From Ilumatobacteraceae bacterium (lineage in GTDB: Bacteria > Actinomycetota > Acidimicrobiia > Acidimicrobiales > Ilumatobacteraceae), in the NCBI GenBank assembly GCA_016650435.1, contig JAENVT010000158.1, forward strand, positions 1 through 7,899: a stretch of 7,899 nt of DNA. Reading direction: 5' to 3'. The position numbers and the translations under genes are program-made. The notes under the pieces are model-generated. The model saw only the letters and a list, made by a program, of their open reading frames with translations, was not told where the DNA came from and did not search any database. Positions 1-5,959 of the stretch are shown one piece after another. Each line of letters begins with the position of its first letter. The first letter of the stretch is position 1.

Positions 1-226
1 CAGCGGAACTTCGTTCTCCGCGCCGATCTTCACCGGTTACCTCGCCGAGATCATCTCAACTGGCAAGGTCAAGGCACGGACCGCCTACGCGCAGTTGGTG
101 TCGAGTGGCAGGGCCGCGCTTCCCCAGTGCGGAACCGCCACCGTCGAGACCGGCAAAGCCGTCGTCCTGTCATCGCTGACCGCGACCGCAACCGGCCCCG
201 CAACCGGCCAACCGGTCACCTGCTGA
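1..226 (+). CDS. C-terminal end of a subtilisin-like (S8) serine protease, 5' truncated by the window
   Basis: The reading frame beginning at base 2 runs 74 codons to a TGA at 224-226. It opens with SGTSFSAP, the S8 peptidase motif GTS(M/F)(A/S)xP around the nucleophilic serine, whose codon is at 11-13. A helix-like stretch follows (IFTGYLAEIISTGKV), as is usual after the catalytic Ser in subtilases. The last part of the product is rich in Thr, Ala and Gly, ends in Cys, and may be a short linker or tail. The Asp and His of the catalytic triad and any signal peptide must lie upstream, outside the window. The role is proteolysis, probably outside the cell as for most bacterial subtilases, but export cannot be checked here. 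The gene converges on the operon ending at 570. Family assignment is fairly secure from the motif; substrate is unknown. Confidence 0.85.
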   Translation, partial: SGTSFSAPIFTGYLAEIISTGKVKARTAYAQLVSSGRAALPQCGTATVETGKAVVLSSLTATATGPATGQPVTC

Positions 227-252
227 CCCAGCCCGCCACCACCCCCACCAGT

Positions 253-301
253 CCAGGTACGAAATCTCCGGTTGTGCCGGAGATTTCGTGACTTGCCTCG
301 C
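253..301. repeat. 49-bp hairpin repeat, copy 1
   Basis: The copy begins CCAGGT and ends CTTGCCTCGC. Its core is a perfect 13-bp inverted repeat: ACGAAATCTCCGG at 259-271, loop TTGTG at 272-276, and CCGGAGATTTCGT at 277-289. A conserved tail, GACTTGCCTCGC, follows on the + strand. It differs from copy 2 only in two loop bases. It starts 26 bp after the protease stop codon and could act as a transcription terminator, but there is no T-tract after the stem. A REP-like dispersed palindrome is the other reading. Confidence 0.93.
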
Positions 302-346
302 ATCAGGGAGCCCACCATCGCGAACGCGTTCGAGGGTCCGCGGAGG

Positions 347-395
347 CCAGGTACGAAATCTCCGGTCGCGCCGGAGATTTCGTGACTTGCCTCGC
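347..395. repeat. 49-bp hairpin repeat, copy 2
   Basis: This is a second copy of the 253-301 element in the same orientation, exactly 94 bp downstream and separated from it by 45 bp of unrelated sequence. The stem arms lie at 353-365 and 371-383, with loop TCGCG at 366-370. Forty-seven of 49 positions match copy 1, and both differences are in the loop (TTGTG against TCGCG). The stem and the one-sided tail are unchanged. Conserved flanks on both sides mean the unit is longer than the palindrome itself. Confidence 0.93.
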
Positions 396-511
396 GTATT
401 GCGGTGAGAAATGTGTATCCGAGGCGACGGCGGTGGGTCGTGTGGGTATGAACTTCGGACACGCAATCGCAGCCATCACACTCACCAATCTCCTCACTGA
501 AGACAGGGACG

Positions 512-529
512 GCAAGGGCAATCCCTTGC
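512..529 (-). terminator. Possible terminator of the flavoenzyme operon
   Basis: GCAAGGG (512-518) and CCCTTGC (523-529) form a 7-bp stem with a 4-base loop. The structure lies about 40 bases beyond the stop of the (-) strand gene ending at 570. No run of T follows on the minus strand, only a mildly pyrimidine-rich stretch. A weak or Rho-assisted terminator is possible, and chance pairing cannot be excluded. Confidence 0.3.
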
Positions 530-569
530 GACCGCGCAAGAAGACTCCCGGCGCCAAATCGCGTTCGGG

Positions 570-1940
570 TCAGCGCGGTTCGAACTCGTTCGCCGAGCAT
601 CCCGAACGCTGGTAGAAGTCAAAGAACCGCCCGTCGGGATCGTAGACCTCGCGCAGTTGTTGCAATTTGGCGAAGTTGGCATCGGCCATGAACTTCGACG
701 GACGTCGGGTGAGGTCGGCATCGCCCAGGTACGAGCCTTTGCTCACTGATTCCAATGCCCGAAATCTCGTCGTCACCCAATCCTGCATCGCCGCGTCGTC
801 GGCTTCGTCGGCCCAGATCGTGTAGGCGGCGATGTAGACGTTGCCCTCCATCGAGAACGCCATGTCCTGTAGCGGGCGCGAAGGCGACCAGCCGTACCAG
901 ATGATGAAGGACTCAGGTGTTGGCAGCGAGCGATAGATTTCGCCGACGATGGGCGCCAACTCGCCGGCCGGCGCGTCGGTCCACGCGCAGTCCGCGGAGT
1001 AGCGCATTCCCGGCGGGTTCTGGGCATCCATGATCGGGTTTTCGTCGTCGAACGATGTGGGCTCGGCGAAGATCCGCAGCAGTGCGCGGTCGAGCAACGG
1101 GCAGGTCTCGAGCGGTGCCATCAGGCGGCGGGCTTCTTCGGGAGTGTCGAACATCCCGGTCGTGTGCATGATCAACATCGGGCCACCACCGACGTCGATG
1201 TCGGGCGGAGGAATGCGCGTGCCGACGATCACGGGCTCGACCCGGCTGTCCAACGCCGGCAAGACGTCGTGGGACCAGTGGATCAACTCTTCGAAGCACT
1301 CGATGGGGAAGGCGTACGTGGTGTGCGTGAAGGCCGCCGGCATTCGATACACGCGCACGTGAAAGCGGGTGACGACACCGAAGAACCCCGGACCAGCACC
1401 ACGCGCCGCCCAATACAGATCGCTGTTGACCTCGGCATCGGCATACACGCGCTTCCCGTCAGCGGTCACCACGTCGACGCCGAGCACGTTCTCACATGCC
1501 CATCCCCACGCGCGCGAGTTCCAGCCCTGACCACCTTGGAGGAGGTAGCCGCCGAGGCCGACCGTCGAGCAGTGCCCTCCCGGAAAGACCAATCCGTGCT
1601 CACGCAGGAACGGCGCGAAATCCTGCCCGCCACGCATCGCCGGGGTGACGGTCGCCGTGAGGTTGTCGACGTCGACGGTCATCTCCCGCAACCCGGCAAG
1701 GTCGATCAGCAGTGCATCGTCGCGCACGCTCCAACCGGCCCAGGCGTGCCCGCCTGACCGAGCCGCCACCTTCCAGCCGCGCTCCGCCGCCAGCCGTACG
1801 CCGGCAACGACATCGGCCTCGCTGGCCGCCTCCAGCACCGCCGCCGGATAGCGCGACGGATGGCGGGCGTTGAACAACGCGTCGGTTCGGGCTTCCTCGT
1901 ACTCCGCACTGCCGCGCTCGACGAGTCGACCGTCGAACAT
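570..1940 (-). CDS. Berberine-bridge-enzyme-like FAD-binding oxidoreductase (PCMH/VAO fold)
   Basis: The 456-aa product is probably a cytoplasmic flavin oxidoreductase; no signal peptide or membrane segment is visible. The N-terminal PCMH/FAD-binding domain spans roughly residues 28-200. RSGGHAWAG at 61-69 places His65 (codon 1746-1748) where this family attaches FAD through 8-alpha-histidyl. GGHCSTVGLGG at 121-131 places Cys124 (codon 1569-1571) at the 6-S-cysteinyl site of bicovalent members such as glucooligosaccharide oxidase. The C-terminal BBE domain is at about 415-445 (NFAKLQQLREVYDPDGRFF). Known relatives oxidise sugars, alcohols or alkaloid N-methyl groups, and the substrate here cannot be read from sequence. 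The ATG at 1940 is chosen because it begins five bases after the upstream TAG and has a weak AAGG at 1951-1954. An upstream start that overlaps the neighbour would add 32 residues unlike the family. It is the second gene of the operon. Confidence 0.9.
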   Translation of the reverse strand: MFDGRLVERGSAEYEEARTDALFNARHPSRYPAAVLEAASEADVVAGVRLAAERGWKVAARSGGHAWAGWSVRDDALLIDLAGLREMTVDVDNLTATVTPAMRGGQDFAPFLREHGLVFPGGHCSTVGLGGYLLQGGQGWNSRAWGWACENVLGVDVVTADGKRVYADAEVNSDLYWAARGAGPGFFGVVTRFHVRVYRMPAAFTHTTYAFPIECFEELIHWSHDVLPALDSRVEPVIVGTRIPPPDIDVGGGPMLIMHTTGMFDTPEEARRLMAPLETCPLLDRALLRIFAEPTSFDDENPIMDAQNPPGMRYSADCAWTDAPAGELAPIVGEIYRSLPTPESFIIWYGWSPSRPLQDMAFSMEGNVYIAAYTIWADEADDAAMQDWVTTRFRALESVSKGSYLGDADLTRRPSKFMADANFAKLQQLREVYDPDGRFFDFYQRSGCSANEFEPR

Positions 1941-1945
1941 CAGCG

Positions 1946-4399
1946 CTACGCCTTGATGCGCAGGTTGTCGGGGTCGTACAGCGGCCGCATCGAAACGCGT
2001 GCCGGGTAGCGGCAGCCGGCGATCTCGACATCCCACGTGCCCGACGACAGGTACGCAGCATTGACGGGTTCGCCCGCCTCGATCATGACCAGGCCGACGG
2101 CGCCACCAAGCGTGAAGCCATACGAGGCAGCGCGCACGTAGCCGACCGGGTGATCGTCACGGCGCACGACCTCGGCGTGGAACATCAGTGGCTCTGGATC
2201 GTCGACCAGCACCTGGACGAGGCGGCGCGTCAGCGGGCCTGCAGCCTTGGCGGCCACGACTGCGTCGCGCCCGATGAAGCCGTCGGGCTTGTCGAGATCG
2301 ACGGTAAAACCAAGACCGGCTTCGAACACCGAGTCGGTGTTGTCGATGTCGTGGCCATAGTCGCGATAGCCCTTCTCCATCCGCAGGCTCCCCAAGGCCT
2401 TCAAGCCGGCGTGGCGCAAACCGAAATTCTGACCAGCGACGACGATCCGGTCGTAGACGTGCACCGCTTGCTCGGCGGAGACGTAGAGCTCGTACCCCAA
2501 CTCCCCGAGGTAGGTGATGCGAATGCACAGCACCTGTGCGAAGCCGATGTCGATGTAGCGAGCTGCACGAAATGGAAACGACTCGTTCGACAGGTCTGCC
2601 GACGTCACCGACTGCAACAGTTCGCGCGAGCGTGGCCCTTGCACGTTGATCTGGGCGAAGCCTCCGGTGACGTCAGTGGCGATCGCGTGGCAGTCGCCGA
2701 AGTGGCGACGCATACGCGTCTCGACGTGCCGGTGCGCTGTATCGGTGGCGACCACCCAATACCGACCCTCGTCGAGCTTGGTGACGGTGAGGTCGGCCTC
2801 GAGGGTCCCGGCGGCGTTCAGCCACTGGGTGTACGTGATCACGCCGGGTTGATCGTCGACGTTGTTGGTCGACAGTTGATTCAGCATCCGACCGGCGTCG
2901 CGACCTTGCACCATGAACTTCGACATGAACGACATGTCCATCACGATCACGTCGTTGCGAGCTGCCTCGTGTTCGGCGCGCCAGTAGTCGAACCAGTTCT
3001 GTCGACCCCACGACAGCGTCTCGACCTTCGGCTCGACTCCTTCTGGCGCGAACCAATCCGCTCCCTCCCACCCGCTGACATCTTTGAAGTACGCACGCTG
3101 CGCCTGAAGCCGCTGGTGGATCGGTGAGACCTTGGCATTGCGAGCCGAGGTCATCGATTTGCCGGGATAGTGGCACTGGAAAACCATGCCGAGCGATTCG
3201 ACGGTTCGCGTGGCGCGGTACTCGGGGTTCGACTGGTAGCGATGCAGCCGGTCGATGTTGAAGCCGGTGATGTCGACGTCGGGTTGGCCGGTCAGAATCC
3301 AGTGGGCCATCAGCCTGCCCATGCCTCCGCCGGTGAGGATCCCGACCGAGTTCATGCCGGCAGCGACGAAGTAGTTCTTCAGTTCGGGCGACTCACCGAC
3401 CACCGGCAACAGATCGGGAGTGAAGCTCTCCGGCCCACAGAAGAACGTGCGAATCCCTGTCTCCATCGAGATCGGAACGCGGCTCATCGCTCGCTCGACG
3501 TACGGCCCCATTCGATCCCAGTTGGGCTGGATCACTCCGAACGAGAAGTCGTTGGGAATGCCATTGACGTTCCATGGTGCACAGACCGATTCGAACAGGC
3601 CGATCATCAGCCCGCCGACCTCTTCGCGGTAGTAGCCGAAGTTGGCGGGATCTTCGATCACCGGCCAGGTGTTCGAGAGACCCTCGATCTGTTCGGTGAT
3701 GAGGTAGTAGTGCTCGGCGGCCTGCAAGGCGATGTTGACGCCCGCCGCCTCGCCCAGCTGGCGAGCCCACATGCCCGCGCAATTGACGACGAACTCTGCT
3801 TCGATCTCGCCTTGATCGGTCTGTACGCCGGTGACTGCTCCCGCGCGCTGCACGATGCCCGTCACCGCCACACCTTCGATGATGGTCGCGCCTTTTTGGC
3901 GCGCGCCTTTGGCAAGCGCCATCGTCACGTCGACCGGATTGGCGCGGCCGTCTTCTTTCACGTAGAACCCTGCGAGCACGTCGTCGGTGCGCGCCAACGG
4001 AAACAGCTCGGCTACCTCTTTCGCGGAGATCTCGTGCACGTCAACACCGCAGTAGCGATTGAACGCGCTGACCCGGCGGTACTCCTCCAGCCGGTCGGGC
4101 TCGGTGGCCAGTTCGATGAACCCGACTCGATTGAAACCCGTCGACTGCCCGGTCTCGGCCTCGAGTCTGGCGTAGAGATCGCAGGTGTACTTGCGCATCT
4201 CAGTCGAGGTCTCCGACAGCGAGCCGAAGGTCACCATGAGACCGGCGGCGTGCCACGTCGTGCCCGACGTCAGCTTGTCGCGTTCCAGGACGACGACGTC
4301 GGTGCAACCCATGTCGGCGAGGTGGTAGGCAACCGAGCAACCGATCACTCCTCCACCGATCACCACGACTCGAGCGCGTTGTGGAAGCGACGGTGGCAT
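1946..4399 (-). CDS. FAD-dependent amine oxidoreductase fused to a GcvT domain (dimethylglycine/sarcosine dehydrogenase-like)
   Basis: The 817-aa product has the length and domain order of dimethylglycine/sarcosine dehydrogenases and dimethylglycine oxidase. The N-terminal DAO flavin domain (about 9-370) begins with the dinucleotide motif VVVIGGGVIG. SGTTWHAAG at 45-53 puts His50 (codon 4250-4252) at the covalent-FAD position. His230 and Tyr256/257 fall near the substrate-site His and Tyr known from dimethylglycine oxidase. A short linker domain (about 373-425) leads to a GcvT domain (about 430-705), with Asp536 in EADLTV and YLGELGYELYV at 630-640, typical of the folate-binding half. A GcvT C-terminal barrel covers about 720-810. 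The expected reaction is oxidative N-demethylation, with the carbon captured as 5,10-methylene-tetrahydrofolate; the actual substrate is unknown. There is no export signal, so it is probably cytoplasmic. The ATG at 4399 directly precedes the FAD motif and a TACACT box lies just upstream. It is the first gene of a two-gene operon. Confidence 0.93.
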   Translation of the reverse strand: MPPSLPQRARVVVIGGGVIGCSVAYHLADMGCTDVVVLERDKLTSGTTWHAAGLMVTFGSLSETSTEMRKYTCDLYARLEAETGQSTGFNRVGFIELATEPDRLEEYRRVSAFNRYCGVDVHEISAKEVAELFPLARTDDVLAGFYVKEDGRANPVDVTMALAKGARQKGATIIEGVAVTGIVQRAGAVTGVQTDQGEIEAEFVVNCAGMWARQLGEAAGVNIALQAAEHYYLITEQIEGLSNTWPVIEDPANFGYYREEVGGLMIGLFESVCAPWNVNGIPNDFSFGVIQPNWDRMGPYVERAMSRVPISMETGIRTFFCGPESFTPDLLPVVGESPELKNYFVAAGMNSVGILTGGGMGRLMAHWILTGQPDVDITGFNIDRLHRYQSNPEYRATRTVESLGMVFQCHYPGKSMTSARNAKVSPIHQRLQAQRAYFKDVSGWEGADWFAPEGVEPKVETLSWGRQNWFDYWRAEHEAARNDVIVMDMSFMSKFMVQGRDAGRMLNQLSTNNVDDQPGVITYTQWLNAAGTLEADLTVTKLDEGRYWVVATDTAHRHVETRMRRHFGDCHAIATDVTGGFAQINVQGPRSRELLQSVTSADLSNESFPFRAARYIDIGFAQVLCIRITYLGELGYELYVSAEQAVHVYDRIVVAGQNFGLRHAGLKALGSLRMEKGYRDYGHDIDNTDSVFEAGLGFTVDLDKPDGFIGRDAVVAAKAAGPLTRRLVQVLVDDPEPLMFHAEVVRRDDHPVGYVRAASYGFTLGGAVGLVMIEAGEPVNAAYLSSGTWDVEIAGCRYPARVSMRPLYDPDNLRIKA

Positions 4400-4407
4400 G
4401 GATGCCG

Positions 4408-4413
4408 AGTGTA
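4408..4413 (-). promoter_or_regulatory. Candidate -10 box for the flavoenzyme operon
   Basis: On the minus strand this reads TACACT, a fit to the actinobacterial TANNNT -10 element. Its 3' edge lies eight bases before the ATG at 4399, so initiation 6-7 bases downstream would give an almost leaderless mRNA. This agrees with the lack of a Shine-Dalgarno sequence. No good -35 element is visible at the usual spacing. Confidence 0.4.
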
Positions 4414-4520
4414 TTCACGTCGCTAACCTCGCCCAGCAGTGCCTAGAGCCGTCGAGACCGTTCCGCCGCTCGTATACCGGCCCAGACACACGCTCACTGA
4501 CCTGCGGGAAAGCTCGGTGA

Positions 4521-4548
4521 CCAATCCGGATTGGCTCGGGCGACGAAT
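4521..4548 (+). promoter_or_regulatory. Palindrome and possible ECF-type promoter ahead of the sigma gene
   Basis: CCAATCCGGATTGG at 4521-4534 is a perfect 14-bp palindrome in the divergent spacer. Its left half (CCAATC, 4521-4526) is followed after 16 bases by ACGAAT at 4543-4548. From memory this resembles the CCATCC/CCGAAT-type elements reported for mycobacterial SigK promoters. If functional, it would give a leader of about 40 bases and make the sigma gene autoregulatory. The palindrome could instead be an operator for an unlinked repressor. Both readings are inferences from sequence shape alone. Confidence 0.35.
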
Positions 4549-4595
4549 GACCGGCGTGACCAAGTTGGGTGTGCCGTCGAACGCCGGGCTGACGC

Positions 4596-5195
4596 ATGCT
4601 CCGTAACGCACTGCGCCGGCGAGTTGTCGGCGACTCCGACGTCGACAATGCGAAGGATCCGCTCGGCGCGTTGCTGAGCCGGGCCGGTCGCGGCGACCAG
4701 TCGGCCTTCGCAGACCTCTACGACGCTCTCGCCCCGTTGCTGCACGGCGTCGTGCTGAAGGTGGTGCGCGATCCGGCACACAGCGAGGAGGTCACGCAAG
4801 AGGCATTCATCGAGCTGTGGAAATTGGCGCCTCGCTACGACGCATCGCGCGGCTCGGTCAGATCATGGGCGACGACGCTCGCTCACCGCAGGGCCATCGA
4901 TCGCGTTCGCTCCGAACAATCCAGTAGGAATAGAACCGACCGCGAGGCGCACACCCGACCCATCCAAAGTAACGACGTTGCCGAACAAGTGGTGGCGAAC
5001 ATCGACGGGACACGAGTGCGCAAGGCACTCGAGCGATTGACCGAGATACAACGACAAGCAGTAGAGCTGGCCTATTTTGGTGGGCACAGCTATCGCGAGG
5101 TCGCGGTCCTCCTAGGTGTTGCTGAAGGAACGATCAAAACGAGAATTCGCGATGGACTGATTCGATTGCGCGACGAACTGGGAGTTGCCACGTGA
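4596..5195 (+). CDS. sigK: ECF sigma factor, SigK-like
   Basis: The 199-aa product is a two-domain extracytoplasmic-function sigma factor that would direct RNA polymerase to specific promoters. Region 2 spans about 36-106: SEEVTQEAFIELW is the core-binding and -10 recognition part, and the segment ending AHRRAIDRVRSEQ closely resembles mycobacterial SigK. Region 4 spans about 142-195 with a helix-turn-helix at 165-186 (YREVAVLLGVAEGTIKTRIR). The ATG at 4596 is fixed by an in-frame TGA at 4590-4592; no other start precedes region 2, and the ribosome-binding site is poor. The gene overlaps the anti-sigma gene by 4 bp. The protein contains no cysteine. Positions matching the M. tuberculosis SigK redox pair are Ala144 and Glu194 by my hand alignment. 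Class is secure; the sigK name rests on similarity to SigK and the RskA-like partner. Confidence 0.92.
   Translation: MLRNALRRRVVGDSDVDNAKDPLGALLSRAGRGDQSAFADLYDALAPLLHGVVLKVVRDPAHSEEVTQEAFIELWKLAPRYDASRGSVRSWATTLAHRRAIDRVRSEQSSRNRTDREAHTRPIQSNDVAEQVVANIDGTRVRKALERLTEIQRQAVELAYFGGHSYREVAVLLGVAEGTIKTRIRDGLIRLRDELGVAT
5180..5184 (+). promoter_or_regulatory. Ribosome-binding site deciding the GTG start of the anti-sigma gene
   Basis: GGGAG inside the 3' end of the sigma gene lies seven bases before the GTG at 5192. It is the clearest Shine-Dalgarno sequence in the window. It supports the 4-bp-overlap start (GTGA) and translational coupling of the two products. Confidence 0.65.
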
Positions 5196-5911
5196 GCGGC
5201 ATCGATATTCATCAACTTGCGGCGGCTTACGCACTGGACGCAGTTGACGAACGCGAGCGCGCCGAATTCGAGGCCCACTACCCCACGTGCGCAATCTGTC
5301 GACCAGAGCTTGCCGGCTTCAGGGAAACCTTGTCGCAGGTCGCGGCATCGGTCGCCGTCGACCCGCCGGCATCGCTGAAGTCCAGTGTGATGACGGAGAT
5401 CGGCACGACCCGTCAGCTGTCGCCATTGCTCCGCGACCCGGTGGTCGACCTCGCCACTCACCGCATGAACCGGCAGCGCATGGTGCGCTCTCTTTTCGCG
5501 GCAGCCGCGTTGATCGCGCTGGTCATTGGCGCCTTCGCAATGGGGCGGCAATCCGGCGGCAACAACTTCGCCGACCAGGCTGCCGCCGTGTTCGCCAAGC
5601 CCGACACGCTGAACACGACCTTGAGCGGCACTGGGACGGGCTCGTTCAAGGTGGCGTGGTCGCCCAGCAGCAGCACGGCGGTTGTCGTCGGCGACGGCCT
5701 GCCCGACCCGGGGCGCGGCAAGGCCTACGAGTTGTGGCTGGTTGATGGCAGCGGTCCACACGCAGTACGACTGCTCGACAGGGCCGCTGACCGCGAGGTG
5801 CGTCGGGTCGTGAAAGTCGACGGGCAGCCCACCCAATGGGCGATCACGGTGGAGCCAGACAGTGGTGTCGACAAGCCCACCGGCGACATCATCTTCTCCG
5901 GCGCGGTGTAG
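5192..5911 (+). CDS. rskA: Membrane anti-sigma factor, RskA-like, with a zinc-finger-type motif
   Basis: The 239-aa product should sequester the sigma factor encoded just upstream. The N-terminal cytoplasmic anti-sigma domain (about 5-70) has the typical IHQLAAAYALDAVDERERAEF followed by HYPTCAIC, an HxxxCxxC zinc-anti-sigma motif (His29, Cys33, Cys36). One membrane helix lies at about 98-117 (MVRSLFAAAALIALVIGAFA). The RskA-type extracytoplasmic domain occupies about 140-239, including GKAYELWLVDG and WAITVEPDSGVDKPTG, which closely match M. tuberculosis RskA. Release of sigma is normally by regulated intramembrane proteolysis in this family; the proteases are not in the window. The GTG start is supported by GGGAG at 5180-5184 and the 4-bp overlap. 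The Cys motif is notable because, as I recall it, mycobacterial RskA lacks it. Confidence 0.92.
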   Translation: MSGIDIHQLAAAYALDAVDERERAEFEAHYPTCAICRPELAGFRETLSQVAASVAVDPPASLKSSVMTEIGTTRQLSPLLRDPVVDLATHRMNRQRMVRSLFAAAALIALVIGAFAMGRQSGGNNFADQAAAVFAKPDTLNTTLSGTGTGSFKVAWSPSSSTAVVVGDGLPDPGRGKAYELWLVDGSGPHAVRLLDRAADREVRRVVKVDGQPTQWAITVEPDSGVDKPTGDIIFSGAV

Positions 5912-5918
5912 CCCCAGT

Positions 5919-5958
5919 GGAGTGTTTGGCGCCACCCCGGGTGGGCCGCAAACACTCC
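5919..5958. terminator. Bidirectional terminator hairpin between convergent genes
   Basis: GGAGTGTTTG (5919-5928) pairs perfectly with CAAACACTCC (5949-5958). Above a small internal loop, CCACC (5932-5936) pairs with GGTGG (5940-5944). The structure fills nearly the whole 48-bp gap between the stop of the anti-sigma gene (5909-5911) and the stop of the methyltransferase gene (5960-5962, minus strand). It is therefore placed to end transcription from both sides. It lacks a real T-tract, which is common in high-GC actinobacteria. Confidence 0.6.
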
Positions 5959-5959
5959 T

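Larger units (their letters stand above)
227..569. other. Convergent intergenic region with two hairpin repeats
   Basis: This 343-bp stretch lies between the stop of the protease gene (+) and the stop of the berberine-bridge-like gene (-). It holds two 49-bp hairpin repeats (253-301 and 347-395) and a smaller 7-bp hairpin at 512-529. I see no convincing gene. Short open frames cross it on both strands, but they are run-ons from the repeats or antisense to flanking genes, with no ribosome-binding site and no recognisable product. Bases 396-511 hold nothing I can name. Confidence 0.7.

Noticed and set aside
253..395. Minimal CRISPR array (two repeats, one 45-bp spacer)
   Set aside because: There are only two copies, the 49-bp unit is longer than usual CRISPR repeats, the differences sit in the loop, and no cas gene is present. 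A structured intergenic repeat fits better.
382..615. Open frame of 77 codons on the + strand
   Set aside because: It begins inside hairpin repeat copy 2, has no ribosome-binding site, runs antisense into the end of the 570-1940 gene and resembles no family.
1941..2036. 32-residue N-terminal extension of the berberine-bridge-like protein
   Set aside because: It lies wholly within the upstream coding sequence, is not family-like, and the ATG at 1940 right after the TAG is a natural operon start.
2150..4426. Long + strand open frames (325 and 418 codons) opposite the GcvT-fused flavoenzyme
   Set aside because: They are antisense shadows of a strongly conserved gene; their products are His/Val/Asp-rich with no domain, as expected for reverse frames of GC-rich coding DNA.
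5090..5935. Minus-strand open frame of 281 codons across the anti-sigma gene
   Set aside because: It overlaps two well-supported genes and the terminator hairpin, and shows no recognisable motif.
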